Origin: an uncultured Acidimicrobiales bacterium
GTDB taxonomy: Bacteria; Actinomycetota; Acidimicrobiia; Acidimicrobiales; SZUA-35
Assembly: GCA_937922785.1 (NCBI GenBank)
Contig: CALAJQ010000009.1
Span: forward strand, 237,249-301,248
Reading direction: 5' to 3'
DNA length: 64,000 nucleotides
In this document: one piece after another, positions 17,368 to 27,342 of the stretch
How the letters are laid out: each line of letters starts with the position of its first letter
Numbering within the stretch: position 1 is the first letter of the stretch
Notes under the pieces: generated by a model
What the model saw: the letters and a program-made list of their open reading frames with translations, nothing else
The model's database searches: none
Told to the model about the DNA's origin: nothing
Program-made: the position numbers and the translations under genes

Positions 17368-19719
17368 GTGTTTGGTCGTGAGAGAGGAGCTCTTAAAGCT
17401 AACGCGGCGATGAATGCGCTTGATCGAGGCGACCTTGTGAAGGCTCAGAACCTGATCGAGCAAGCGCGCGTCCTCTTGGCTCAACAGCGGGACTCGGTCC
17501 TTAGAGACGCTGATCTTGGAAACGCGGAACGGCTTCAGGCGAATGTCTACCTCGAACGTGGCGACATCGAGTCAGCGCTGAGGCACCTCGATCGAGCCGA
17601 GAGGTACCTCCTAACCGAGCGCTGCCTGTCGCGACAGGTCGGACGCGAAGACGCATCTCGTTTCCTGTATGACACGAGTATCACACTTGCTGAATTGGGC
17701 CGGGCCAAAGACGCGCACGATTATCGGAAGCGAGCCGACGAGCTTGCCCAGGGTTCTGAGCTCATGGCCAAGCTCACTAGTTCAAGGGTCGCAACATCCG
17801 GGGCGGCTGAAATTCTAGTTGGAGACGATTCGACTGACGCTGCCGATATCGCCCGCTTGCGCACACTTGCTAGCCATTCTGTAGGAGCGGACAGGCTAGG
17901 AGCTCATGGGAACTTGATCACCGGTCTGCTTCTATCAAGTTCTCACCGTTATGTGATGGAAGGGTGCCGGCTACTGCCGGATTGGTGGCTGGCCGCCCGC
18001 GAGTCAGTAAATATCGACGCGGCCACGCGTCCTGCAGTTGCCCTGGCAAATCTCTACGACGTTGACGTCAGCCCCCATGTGGCCACTTTGACCAAGACAA
18101 CAACCGATATGGCCAATGCAGCGGCTGCTCAACACAACCGGATGGTCGAAGCTCAAGTCCGCGTTGCTTCCAGCGCAATCTACGCGGGCAGCGCACTCTG
18201 GCCACAGGCGCTGTCCGAGTCATCGATGGCACTGGTGTTAGCGTCGGTTGGTTTGGGTTCACAGACATCATCTGCCTTGCGGAACGCGCTAGTAGAGCTC
18301 GACGATCGAGCAAGGCACATAGCTTGCTTGGCTGCGTTCAAGCTCAACATGCCGCAGCTACTAGCTGAGTTAATTGAGCACTCCCGAGTACAGGCACTTC
18401 CGGCCGACACAAAGCCCGCCTCTGTCTCGAGCGTCGGGGCCTCGGGCAGGGTGCTGGAAACTGGATACCGGGTCTTCGAAAAGCAGCATTGGGTATCCGT
18501 CGACGGCCGCTCACATCTTGGTGAAATCGCAGCTAGCAGAGGATTCGAGGCAGAGACGTCTGCACTCGACGCTGTATTTCAAACTCAAACGGGTGACAAC
18601 CGCTCGTGGCTTGGCATTTGGCTCAGCGGCGGCTCGTCGTTTTCAGCGTTCAGGGATGACGTTGGAGCTTGGGATCTTCGTTACATCGAATCGCAGTTAG
18701 TGACGTGGCTTGAGACAAATGTGGAACCCCTATTCGATATTCAAGACACATCAAGTGACCTGTTGACACTCCTAAAAGAGGACCTGTATCGCTCCACTGA
18801 TAGCGAAAGGAGCGCTATGGCGGAAGCCGGCCAAATGCTGCTCCCGACGCTTCTAATCGAGCAGGCCCGTCGAAATCTGACAGACAGCACACCATCAACG
18901 CTCATTCTCTCAGCAGATCGATTGATGGTCACCTTGCCCGTTCCGGCGCTGTGCGTTGAAATCGACAGCGAACCAGTGCGTTTAGTGCAGGCGTTTGACT
19001 TACTTGCAACTCCGCCGGTGCGAATATGGGAACAGCTGTCGTCTGAACGCGGTGATCGTCCTCAGCTTGGTGCTAGCTTCATCACCTGTCTTAATCCCAC
19101 GGGGGACTTACAGAACGCATACGCCGTGCCGCCCCAAACCACGCTCCTCCTCACCCATGAATCTCTCACGAGCGCGTTCGGTCGACCGTCCGCTCATGCC
19201 ACGACGGAAAACCTTGGTGCGGCCTTTTCAAGAGAGGCAAACGCTCTAGGCGCGCTGTTTTACGCCGGTCACACATGCATCGGCGAAATCGATGAGCCTC
19301 TGAACGGTGCCTTGGTGCTCCAGGACGGGAGCGTAACAGCGCGAACAATTCTTGAAGACGACTGGCAGTTCCCGCAAAGGGTATTGATGTCTAGCTGCAG
19401 CTCCTCGGGCGGTCCCTCACTGATGACGGGGGAGTGGCTTGGTCTCCCAACGGCTCTGATGCTCTCAGGTGCGCGGGAACTCCTGGTCACGAATTGGTCG
19501 CTTCTCGATACTGAGTTCACCGAACAATTTGAGAGCCGGTTGTGCAACCGATTGCTGGATGTTACGCCTTTGCACAAGAGTCTTAGCCAAGCGCAGCGGG
19601 AGGCACTTGAGCAGTGGTCCCGGCGAAGCGAAGGTGCGGACTCCCCACAGCTTCCGGACCAGTTCACGACAGCTCCGTTTCCTATGATTTGGGGCTCGTA
19701 CGTTTGCGTGGGCGTTTAG
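17368..19719 (+). CDS. TPR-CHAT protease-like protein (CHAT-2)
   Basis: 783 residues, GTG start with GGAAGG upstream. The N-terminal part has TPR-like helices (ANAAMNALDRGDLVKAQNLI, then LERGDIESALRHLDRAERYL). The C-terminal CHAT domain holds YAGHTC with His635 and MSSCSSSG with Cys677, followed by LPTALMLSGARELLVTNWSLLD, so the dyad is intact. It lacks the N-terminal alpha/beta domain of the other two CHAT proteins here and is more distant from them. Terminal gene of the operon from P3. Confidence 0.87.
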   Translation: MFGRERGALKANAAMNALDRGDLVKAQNLIEQARVLLAQQRDSVLRDADLGNAERLQANVYLERGDIESALRHLDRAERYLLTERCLSRQVGREDASRFLYDTSITLAELGRAKDAHDYRKRADELAQGSELMAKLTSSRVATSGAAEILVGDDSTDAADIARLRTLASHSVGADRLGAHGNLITGLLLSSSHRYVMEGCRLLPDWWLAARESVNIDAATRPAVALANLYDVDVSPHVATLTKTTTDMANAAAAQHNRMVEAQVRVASSAIYAGSALWPQALSESSMALVLASVGLGSQTSSALRNALVELDDRARHIACLAAFKLNMPQLLAELIEHSRVQALPADTKPASVSSVGASGRVLETGYRVFEKQHWVSVDGRSHLGEIAASRGFEAETSALDAVFQTQTGDNRSWLGIWLSGGSSFSAFRDDVGAWDLRYIESQLVTWLETNVEPLFDIQDTSSDLLTLLKEDLYRSTDSERSAMAEAGQMLLPTLLIEQARRNLTDSTPSTLILSADRLMVTLPVPALCVEIDSEPVRLVQAFDLLATPPVRIWEQLSSERGDRPQLGASFITCLNPTGDLQNAYAVPPQTTLLLTHESLTSAFGRPSAHATTENLGAAFSREANALGALFYAGHTCIGEIDEPLNGALVLQDGSVTARTILEDDWQFPQRVLMSSCSSSGGPSLMTGEWLGLPTALMLSGARELLVTNWSLLDTEFTEQFESRLCNRLLDVTPLHKSLSQAQREALEQWSRRSEGADSPQLPDQFTTAPFPMIWGSYVCVGV

Positions 19720-20142
19720 GTAGCTACGAATATGCGCCCTGATTGTGCTTGGTCATCAGCGATCTCAGGATGCAACCGCAATTCAGCCACAATCAGCGTC
19801 CACCCGATCATCGGGCTCATATCCCGAAGATCGCAGAATGGGTCCACGTCGCGATTTCTGCAAGGGTTGCGGCTTCGTCGAACGATTCGTTTGCGCATGG
19901 ACGTAGCAGCCTGATCGAAGCCAGTGATTCAGAGAGCGGCGCCGCAACTTGCCTCAGATAGTCGGACTCATCCGACATGTCGGATCCCATGATCTACCGA
20001 AATTCCCTACTTGTCAGGGAGACGCCCTGCCTCAGTCAATAGGGCACGAGACAAGGAGGTGTGGCATGACTCTCGGCCGATAACAAACGAGGTCAGCGTC
20101 GGAGGCGAAAGCCCCGGCGCTGACTGACGTTTTCGTAACACC
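19720..20142. other. Convergent intergenic region with palindrome, micro-ORF and hairpin
   Basis: This 423-bp stretch separates two convergent CHAT genes. It contains a perfect 16-bp palindrome, ATCCGACATGTCGGAT (19970-19985). It also holds a five-codon ORF MTLGR (20066-20083) behind a full AAGGAGGTG, and a strong hairpin at 20092-20124. No longer gene is convincing on either strand. The SD/micro-ORF/hairpin unit could be a small RNA or a gene remnant. Confidence 0.5.
20092..20124 (+). terminator. Strong stem-loop, likely terminator
   Basis: GTCAGCGTCGG pairs with CCGGCGCTGAC with one wobble or mismatch, capped by GGC-GAAA-GCC, a stable tetraloop. TGACGTTTTCG follows. It can serve the plus-strand CHAT gene and, as a near-symmetric stem, the minus-strand gene ending at 20143. 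Confidence 0.6.
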
Positions 20143-23121
20143 CTATCTGGGAGAGCTTGATGTCATAACAATCCATGGCGCCCAGTAGTGCGGGTAGAGT
20201 TCGGCAGCGCCTACTTTGTCTTCTTCGACGAGCGCCTGTTCCCACATCCGCATCAGTTCCAGTTGCACATTCCGAACAATGAGCGGGTAGTCAGCAAGTG
20301 GGTCACGAAACTCTTTCCTGAGACGCTTCGCGAAGTTAGAGGTCGTGGGACTGTCGAGAAGATCCCAAGTTGATCCAGCGACTGCGTCAGCTCCCGCCAG
20401 GAGAAACCCGATTCCTAGGCCCCACCGTTCTCGGTGATCATTCACGTCATCTATAATCGAAGAGCAGGCACACAAAACGACACTCCGGGGTGGATAGAGG
20501 CTGTCTGCTGCTTTGACTAGATCTCTGACCGTGACGCGTGATGACTCGGATCTTGTTCGATCGAAGACCAATCCACTCGACAACGGGTCGGTACGTTTAG
20601 CGCCGCATGCATGTCCGGCGAACAACAACACAGGAATTTCCGCTGAGGCAGGTTGGGCGAGTAAGTCCAAGAAGTTCTGGCGGGTTGCAGCGGCGATTCG
20701 TTGATCAAGATGTGTCATGACTTCGCCAGCCATAAGCAGTTCTGCGTCCTCGACTAGGTCTTCGACAAACACCAGCTCATTTGTGGGATCAATAACCGAA
20801 ATCGAACCTACGGAGGTTTGCGCAGTCATCTTGCGCTCCCGGGGATGTATATATGGCGAAGCGAGCTGAATCACTGCCCGCTCGATTAGCCGAAACGACT
20901 TCTCTTCCTGTTCGGTCTGGACTTCCAACAGTCCAACCGGGAGCCAAGACATTGATGAAGCAGGCGAGTAAACGATTCGAATCGGGGCATCCTCCGATGC
21001 TGCCGCCGCAGCCTTTGCTAGGAGGTCGGGAACTAAGGCCGCACCTAGTGAAGCGAAGAGTCGCTCGAAGGTGCTGCGGTCTTCGCCGAAGATCCCCTTG
21101 AGTGCCACATCCGGGGAGGAAAGGTTGGCGAGAACCTCCTCGAGTTCGGTATTGGTTAGCCCGTTCTCGAACTCGGCAGATCGGTCGATCCGTCCAGCGT
21201 CAACTTGACCGGTTGGGGCGAATACAGCCCAGTAGGTACCCATACCGCCCGCCCAGATCGTCCACAGCCAGGCATCTGAACCCGCCTGCGACCGGGCCAG
21301 ATCCTCGATTCTGGTGACGCTGTCACCTTCACTAGCTAGCTGACTCCTCCCGCTGACAGAGAAATGATCAGGCGGCTCAATGACTTCAGAATGACTATTC
21401 AGCGCAGCTAGCAGACCTGCTGAGTGTTCGCTTGGGGAATCGCCGATTTCAGGACTCTTCCGCTCTTGCAGGTCGGGAATGCCCTGTGCCTTCATGCGCT
21501 CAATTAACTCGAGGGCAAGGAAGTGGTCGCCCGTCATTGCGCACATGCGCAAGGCGACTTCGTAGAGGTCACTTGAGTTTGTCGCCCACCCTTGTCTGGC
21601 ATCAGAAGTCGTAAGTGAGTGCTGTATCTTCTCGGCCAATTTGATTGCCGGAACTAGGTCCTCAATCGCCTCACACGCAACGGCAATTTGCGCCTCAGTG
21701 TCCCAAAAGGCAGCGCGCGCCAGCTTGGCTATCACGATGTTCGCTCGATTCAGAGCTTGCGTGAAGTTGTCACCTGCGGCTTCAGCCAGCCGGTGCACTT
21801 GCTGGAAACATTCCAATGCTTCATCTGAGCGCCATTGTTTGATCAAAGCGAGGCCTTTATGGGTCAATGCGTGGTAGCCCGACCCTTCGTCAATTTGATC
21901 GGGCTCCAGGTCACTTAACGTGACGCGTAAGCTCCTTGCAATACTCAGTGTCAGAGGGTCTCCAGCGGTAATCATGGGCTCATGTTCATCCAGGAGCGAC
22001 CGGGCTTCGTCGAATTGTTTGACTTGAATTAGCGCTTGCGCGAGACGTAGACCGATGTCTGGGTATCTCGCGAGACCGGCGGCCTTTGCCTTCCGAACTG
22101 CCTCCCGCAGAAGGCCGATGCCTTCGTTTCTACTTCCTGTATTTACGAGCTGGTATCCCAGGTCTGCGGCCCTCTGGGTCCAGGTGCCAACATCTTCCTC
22201 CGGCGTATCAAGCAGCCTGGCCCTTAGTGCCTTTAGCCCGGCGGCAGTTTCTCCAGTGGCGCCTACAACAACATCACGTTCTACAATCCAAGCAGGAACG
22301 TCTTTGTGATCGATGCTCTCACCGATCTCGATAGCTTCATTGATCAGGTCTAAGGATCGGGCGTAGTCGGCCTCTACCCCGAACTGCTGGGCGAGCCCCA
22401 TCGCACGCAAGTCATCGAAGCCACTCACTCTGAGCTCGGGAGCCATGTCTTCCATCAATCGCTTGGCCCCAACGACGTCCCCACTCAGCTGAAGTGCATC
22501 GGCCAACGTCAAAAGCATTAGGAGCCTGTGCCACTCCAGTCCCGCGTTGTCGAAGACTTCGGCGGCCACGGCCAGCCGATCCAGACCGAATGAATAGTCA
22601 GCCAGGTTCGACACGTACTTGCCGTAAGCCCGATCTATGGCGAGAATCAAGTCAAACCCCTGGGCCTCGTAGATCGCTTCATTAGGACCCTGCCACTCGC
22701 GGTAAAAGCTCCCGCCGCGCTCGTAGTGAGCGGCAGTCAGCTCTTTGAAGACATCAGCCAGATCTGATGACACAACATCGAGATCAGCAGTATCCATAAA
22801 GATCTCGGCAAGCCAAACAGCACACGCGGTTGCATCTTCAGACCAAAGAAAGCACTCAACGCCCTCTTCGGAATCTTGCCCCTCGTCAATCAGATAGCCG
22901 ACCTTGCCCAACATGTTGATCGGTGGAGTCTTGAACCCTGCCCGCCAGGGGATTTCTTCGTCATATGACGGCCAAATGATTATCGTCAGGACGAACTCGC
23001 CGTGCGAGGTCCGCACAGTCCGCAAGAATTCGAACCGTTCGTCGATTTCGAGCACGGGGATATTGCGGTCGATGAGCGCCTGGTGAAGCTGGGCGCACTG
23101 GCCCAAGAAGTATTCAGTCAT
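20143..23121 (-). CDS. TPR-CHAT protease-like protein (CHAT-3)
   Basis: 992 residues, a clear paralogue of the CHAT protein at 4876-7866. The N-terminal domain (MTEYFLGQCAQLHQALIDRN), the TPR-like middle and the CHAT end all align. The dyad is present: LFAGHACG with His837 and LCACSSII with Cys886, followed by RWGLGIGFLLAGADAVAGSTW. It is the last gene of the minus-strand operon that begins with the ClpB-like ATPase, 11 bases after the preceding gene. Two paralogues placed in different operons of one regulon suggest distinct substrates or a heteromeric protease. Confidence 0.88.
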   Translation of the reverse strand: MTEYFLGQCAQLHQALIDRNIPVLEIDERFEFLRTVRTSHGEFVLTIIIWPSYDEEIPWRAGFKTPPINMLGKVGYLIDEGQDSEEGVECFLWSEDATACAVWLAEIFMDTADLDVVSSDLADVFKELTAAHYERGGSFYREWQGPNEAIYEAQGFDLILAIDRAYGKYVSNLADYSFGLDRLAVAAEVFDNAGLEWHRLLMLLTLADALQLSGDVVGAKRLMEDMAPELRVSGFDDLRAMGLAQQFGVEADYARSLDLINEAIEIGESIDHKDVPAWIVERDVVVGATGETAAGLKALRARLLDTPEEDVGTWTQRAADLGYQLVNTGSRNEGIGLLREAVRKAKAAGLARYPDIGLRLAQALIQVKQFDEARSLLDEHEPMITAGDPLTLSIARSLRVTLSDLEPDQIDEGSGYHALTHKGLALIKQWRSDEALECFQQVHRLAEAAGDNFTQALNRANIVIAKLARAAFWDTEAQIAVACEAIEDLVPAIKLAEKIQHSLTTSDARQGWATNSSDLYEVALRMCAMTGDHFLALELIERMKAQGIPDLQERKSPEIGDSPSEHSAGLLAALNSHSEVIEPPDHFSVSGRSQLASEGDSVTRIEDLARSQAGSDAWLWTIWAGGMGTYWAVFAPTGQVDAGRIDRSAEFENGLTNTELEEVLANLSSPDVALKGIFGEDRSTFERLFASLGAALVPDLLAKAAAAASEDAPIRIVYSPASSMSWLPVGLLEVQTEQEEKSFRLIERAVIQLASPYIHPRERKMTAQTSVGSISVIDPTNELVFVEDLVEDAELLMAGEVMTHLDQRIAAATRQNFLDLLAQPASAEIPVLLFAGHACGAKRTDPLSSGLVFDRTRSESSRVTVRDLVKAADSLYPPRSVVLCACSSIIDDVNDHRERWGLGIGFLLAGADAVAGSTWDLLDSPTTSNFAKRLRKEFRDPLADYPLIVRNVQLELMRMWEQALVEEDKVGAAELYPHYWAPWIVMTSSSPR

Positions 23122-23132
23122 TTCCCGTCGGC

Positions 23133-24329
23133 TTACTCTTCGGGCGAGATTCCACGCTCGGTCTCAGCCCAAAACTCTTGGTGGTGATCTTCGTCAAGCG
23201 CAGCTGCCGCAGCCTGGGCTAGATCAATCTCACCAGCGGCGGCATACATCTGGCTCGAGAGGTACCACCACCTGCGGGCCGAGCGCTCATCACTCGAGCG
23301 ACTGGCGGCGAGCGCCAAAAGCGCCCACTGCTCTGCGCGAACCCTCTTGTGATCCTGAGCTGACAGAACCTGTATCGCTAGAGAGCTGACTACTTCGACT
23401 CGGTAGTGTTCCATGTCAAAACCAGGAGGCGAGTCAGCCTCCGAGACATAGACCAAGTCATCGCGATGCATAGCGTCGGTGTAGACCACTGGGAATCCTG
23501 GCTGCCGTTCGTCGATGCAACGTACAAAAAGAGGGGTCGTGCTTCCGTCCGGGTATGGAATGGTGACCTTCAACCTAACTGTGCCCTCGTGTAGATACGT
23601 CTCCACCGTTACGATGCCCGCGAACATGCCAGCCTGGAAATGATCGGCGGGCAGTTGCATCCAGAGAGCATCGCCCAGCCCGGCAGTTCCTAGCGTGCTT
23701 CGCGTCCCTATCCGCAATGCTGGCCCAATCGGTCCAGCTGGTCCAGCACTTTCGGCGCCTGTCCAAAGCCGGGTTAGTTCTTGATGTCTGGTGTCGCTTT
23801 GATCCAAGAGATTCATTGTGACGAGCAGCGCTTCGACTTCGATTGTGTCAAGGTCAGCCGAACGACTCTTAAGCAATCGCGGCACCGCCTCCTCCAAACA
23901 GATTGATGTCAGTTCCGGAAGCTGAAGTCCTGCTGAGCGAACCCGCCCGAGTACCACGATCTGATCGATAGCCCACGCAGACCTTGGCGATCGATTCATC
24001 GGCAGGTTCTGAAGAAGATCGATTACTGCAAGGCGAGAGAGTTGATCGGCCAGGGCGTCGTTGAGGACTTCGACGTTCGTTAATCGCTCTGGGTTGCCCA
24101 GGATGGATTGAGCCTGGTGGTCGCCAAATAGGAGGCTCAGTGTCACGGCGCTAGCGGCTTCGGGGTCTATCCAACAGGAAGTGACGGCTCCGATCCGCAT
24201 TGAATCGAAACGGCAACTGATTCCTGGCCCCAGTCGGAGCCCAGCATCGCCAGCGGGACCGGGCGCCGATCCGCTGAGATGGATCATCTCGGCTTCTGGG
24301 ACGAACTCGACGTCTAGTACCTGCGTCAT
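23133..24329 (-). CDS. Unknown 398-residue protein
   Basis: Start ATG at 24329 (MTQVLDVEF) overlaps the previous stop as ATGA; a longer frame from 24389 would overlap more deeply and is less likely. The N-terminal 80 residues resemble a beta-rich domain (LRLGPGISCRFDSMRIGAV). A helical stretch covers about 85-180, then a beta-rich part (about 225-300). A short helical, TPR-like tail contains RRWWYLSSQMYAAAGEIDLAQAAAAAL. No family recognised, no signal peptide. Coupled translation with the sigma-like gene upstream suggests the two act together. Confidence 0.7.
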   Translation of the reverse strand: MTQVLDVEFVPEAEMIHLSGSAPGPAGDAGLRLGPGISCRFDSMRIGAVTSCWIDPEAASAVTLSLLFGDHQAQSILGNPERLTNVEVLNDALADQLSRLAVIDLLQNLPMNRSPRSAWAIDQIVVLGRVRSAGLQLPELTSICLEEAVPRLLKSRSADLDTIEVEALLVTMNLLDQSDTRHQELTRLWTGAESAGPAGPIGPALRIGTRSTLGTAGLGDALWMQLPADHFQAGMFAGIVTVETYLHEGTVRLKVTIPYPDGSTTPLFVRCIDERQPGFPVVYTDAMHRDDLVYVSEADSPPGFDMEHYRVEVVSSLAIQVLSAQDHKRVRAEQWALLALAASRSSDERSARRWWYLSSQMYAAAGEIDLAQAAAAALDEDHHQEFWAETERGISPEE

Positions 24330-25414
24330 ATTGTTTTCGCCTCGCTGTCTGGCACCAGACCGGCATAGGCCAGTCTGAGCAGGCCGCATACGCCATACCG
24401 GCTGGCTACGACCGGCGACTCTCCGCGGTATCCGCGGGTGACTCGCTGGAGGGTGACGTAGTCAGAATTCTTCTCATCGCCAGGAGCTTCGTCTTTGTAA
24501 GCACTGCCCCAAACCGGGTCTAGCACACACATAGCGTCGCACACCTCACTTCGGACCCAATTCCCGTTGTCTGTCTCCTGATCCCTTGCCAACCCGGCGG
24601 CGAGATCTTCGATGACAAGTTCTTCGGATCGCCGTTGAGCAGCGATAAGCATGAGTGTGATCTGGAAGCGTTGAGCTACCAATCCCCTTTGGTTGTTCGT
24701 TGCCTGCTCTCTCCACTGGCGCTGGTACGCGCGGCCAAGTAACCCCGGCGCTTGCCACGATTGAACAATCATCTCGCGCATGAACTCACTGAACATAACC
24801 TCGTAGATGGCTTCCTGGGCAACGTCGTCTGTTGCGGTAAAATCATCGTCGTAACCGGTGTTATCGCCGGGTGGAGCGAACCTCGCATTGTCGGAGTGCA
24901 AGTCGTGAAATCTATTCTTCACGGCCTTAATGAAGTAGGCAATCTCTGATGTCAGAACAAGTGGACCTGCGTCCAGACGGTCAAGCCAACGCAGGCGCAC
25001 ATAGACTCGAAATAGCACCTCTTGCGTGAGATCTTGATCGTGGCTGGTCGATGCTGCTAGGCGTCTTGCAACCTTGACGACGGCACCCGCAGTCACGATC
25101 TCAGTAGAAAACCGAAGCTTCTGCTTGCGAATTTCAGGATCGGATATTTGGAGTTCGGATTGAATCCGTTTCCTTTCCCTTGGGATCCAATACTCGAGGA
25201 AATTGTCAGGGTCGCTCTTGTCAATGTTATGGCGCGTGTCTCCTGCGATGTCGCTGATTGCTCGTGACAGGTGAGTTGTGATCTCGCGCGAACTCGTCAG
25301 CTGATTCAGCTTAGTTTGGACCGTCTCGACGAAGTTGTCGTCTGTGAGGTCAGGAGGCATCTTTTGATCGCCGTAGTTTGCACCCTCGTCGGGCTCTGCG
25401 GGCAGTTCGCTCAT
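24326..25414 (-). CDS. Sigma-70 region-2-like protein
   Basis: 362 residues, ATG overlapping the ClpB-like gene's stop (ATGA). Residues about 110-185 (VKVARRLAASTSHDQDLTQEVLFRVYVRL, then EIAYFIKAVKNRFHDLHSDNAR) match the core and -10-binding region 2 of ECF sigma factors. A recognisable region 4 helix-turn-helix is not evident in the C-terminal half. The N-terminal 100 residues are extra. It may be a true alternative sigma factor with a diverged C-terminus, or a sigma-derived protein with another role. Sequence alone does not decide. Confidence 0.6.
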   Translation of the reverse strand: MSELPAEPDEGANYGDQKMPPDLTDDNFVETVQTKLNQLTSSREITTHLSRAISDIAGDTRHNIDKSDPDNFLEYWIPRERKRIQSELQISDPEIRKQKLRFSTEIVTAGAVVKVARRLAASTSHDQDLTQEVLFRVYVRLRWLDRLDAGPLVLTSEIAYFIKAVKNRFHDLHSDNARFAPPGDNTGYDDDFTATDDVAQEAIYEVMFSEFMREMIVQSWQAPGLLGRAYQRQWREQATNNQRGLVAQRFQITLMLIAAQRRSEELVIEDLAAGLARDQETDNGNWVRSEVCDAMCVLDPVWGSAYKDEAPGDEKNSDYVTLQRVTRGYRGESPVVASRYGVCGLLRLAYAGLVPDSEAKTI

Positions 25415-27342
25415 GTGACCTCAACCTCGACGACTCGCTCGCCCGGCCTATGGCCAGCGGATGCGCTAATAACCCTGATTCGGGCTCCAGGTTGAGTATT
25501 CAGACTAAACAGCTGTTGAGCAAGTGGGGTGACGAAAGCGTTTTCAATCGCCCCGATGATCCCGCGCCCGCCCATCTCTATATCTGTCACGGCATAGGCT
25601 TTAAGCTCCGCCTCGGCGTCTGCTGACACTTCTAGCGACGCCCTGAGTTCGCTCTCAACCAGTGAAGTAACGTCGCGAAACAATTGGTCGTAGATGAGTT
25701 CTGCAGACGTTTTCGAGAGGTAATCGAAGACAACTATGTTGTCTCTGCCGATTAGGTTCAGAAACTCGGGCCGCCCGAGAGCGCTGTGGAAATGATGACT
25801 GATGGCCTTGTTGAGATCGGTGACAAGCTGTGTGAAGTCACCGGTGTTTGTACGCGCTTTCATCAAGACGCTCCCGTTCTCGCCTTTCACTTGTCTATCA
25901 TCTGCGTATTCAGGAACTGTCATTCCAAGATTCGAGGTGAACACGATGATCGCCTCTGAGAAGCAGGCAGTCTGGCCTGCTCCGTCCGTTAAGCTCCCGT
26001 GTCTCAGTACTTCGAGAAGTTTATCCAACACGCGTGGATGAGCCATTTCGATGTTGTCAAAGGACACAACGCAAAATGGATTCTCGTGTACGCCGTTAGC
26101 AAGTTCGCCACGCGGCTTGAGCCCATAGTGGTCACTTGGGGCGCCTAAGAGCCTGTACTGAGCATCAACGGACGAGAACTCGCTCATGTCGAATCGGAGT
26201 GGTTCCTCGGATTGGAAAACGATTCTGTTGATGGCTTTCACAAGCTGAGTCTTCCCGACGCCGGTCGGCCCTGCGAAGAACAGAACGCAGCGCGGCCTTG
26301 TTGGATTTCCTGCCGGGTGAGCCCCGCTCATTCCGAGTGCCGATCGCTTCAGAACGTCGAGGGTTTTGGCGATAGCCCGCGGCTGCCCGAAGACCTTCAG
26401 GCGGTCGCCCCACCAATCGCTTTCTGACTCATCGTCAACCGCCCTGGTGAGGCTCTCTTCTGCGGCTGCCAAACGCTCCTTGAGCTCAGGCTTTAACCAG
26501 ACGTTCTCTAGAACTCCGACGCGATGCGCACGAGCGGCCTCGTCGATCCTGCTCATTTGATAGCCGTGTGTTGTGGCGATGCGCCAAATATCTTGCATCG
26601 AACGAAGACTTTGGTTGTGTGTTTGGGCGACGAACTTGGCCGTCGCGTCTTCTTGAGGTTCGTTCTCTTCTTCCTCGAGTCCCCTAAGAAAGTACTCAGA
26701 CGCTGCCTTAGCCCGCGTTGCTCGGTCGGGGAGTGGGATCGTGATGTTCCGGAGACCTTCGTTGCCGGCAACGAACCAGTCGGGCATATCCGCCAGTTCA
26801 TGAGCCAACCAGAAGATCGGGCAGCTACTTTCATGCCGAAAAGCAAAGCGGGAGAGACGTTCGGCCACCAGAAATAGATTGTCGTGAATCTGCTGGTGGT
26901 CCTGGCTCAGTTGAAGTCTCAACCGAGAGGCGTAGTCAATGACAAGTGCACCCCGAGAGCGCCGGTTCGATGTGACAAGTGTGAGTATTGGCGCTAGATC
27001 GGCCAACGGAGCGCTAATCTCAAACTGAGGTCGCTCATCTATCTCGACACCGAAAACATTGTTTACCAGGTCCGTCCTTTGCTCAGGATCACCAGCGTGA
27101 GGACTGATCCGAAAACCCGTTACGGCGTCCCAAACAACGACCCACTCAAGACCGAGATTCGCCAAGGTCGCAGCGAGAGCATCGCAAAGTGTCTCGTACT
27201 TGGTCAAGACTCGCTCGCCGTTTGGCTTGGTCCCCGGAAGCAAGTACTGGTCGGATATGTTTCCGGTCAGCACGAACTGCGGAGTCGAGTCCACCATGAG
27301 TTTTAGGCTCTGAACCCAAGTAGGGGTGGCCGCTTCACCCAT
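25411..27342 (-). CDS. ClpB-like AAA+ protein with degenerate Walker B and pore loop
   Basis: 643 residues from ATG 27342 (RBS GAGGG); a longer start at 27420 has a site too close to the codon. The N-terminal half (LTGNISDQY and on) looks like a degenerate AAA module without Walker A. The C-terminal half is Clp/Hsp100 D2-like: GPTGVGKT is intact, but Walker B reads SFDNIEMAH with Asn430 in place of the catalytic Glu. The pore-loop position reads APSDHYG instead of PPGYVG. It should bind ATP but hydrolyse it poorly. The intact paralogue at 39684 may be its partner. First gene of the four-gene minus-strand operon under P4. Confidence 0.85.
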   Translation of the reverse strand: MGEAATPTWVQSLKLMVDSTPQFVLTGNISDQYLLPGTKPNGERVLTKYETLCDALAATLANLGLEWVVVWDAVTGFRISPHAGDPEQRTDLVNNVFGVEIDERPQFEISAPLADLAPILTLVTSNRRSRGALVIDYASRLRLQLSQDHQQIHDNLFLVAERLSRFAFRHESSCPIFWLAHELADMPDWFVAGNEGLRNITIPLPDRATRAKAASEYFLRGLEEEENEPQEDATAKFVAQTHNQSLRSMQDIWRIATTHGYQMSRIDEAARAHRVGVLENVWLKPELKERLAAAEESLTRAVDDESESDWWGDRLKVFGQPRAIAKTLDVLKRSALGMSGAHPAGNPTRPRCVLFFAGPTGVGKTQLVKAINRIVFQSEEPLRFDMSEFSSVDAQYRLLGAPSDHYGLKPRGELANGVHENPFCVVSFDNIEMAHPRVLDKLLEVLRHGSLTDGAGQTACFSEAIIVFTSNLGMTVPEYADDRQVKGENGSVLMKARTNTGDFTQLVTDLNKAISHHFHSALGRPEFLNLIGRDNIVVFDYLSKTSAELIYDQLFRDVTSLVESELRASLEVSADAEAELKAYAVTDIEMGGRGIIGAIENAFVTPLAQQLFSLNTQPGARIRVISASAGHRPGERVVEVEVT

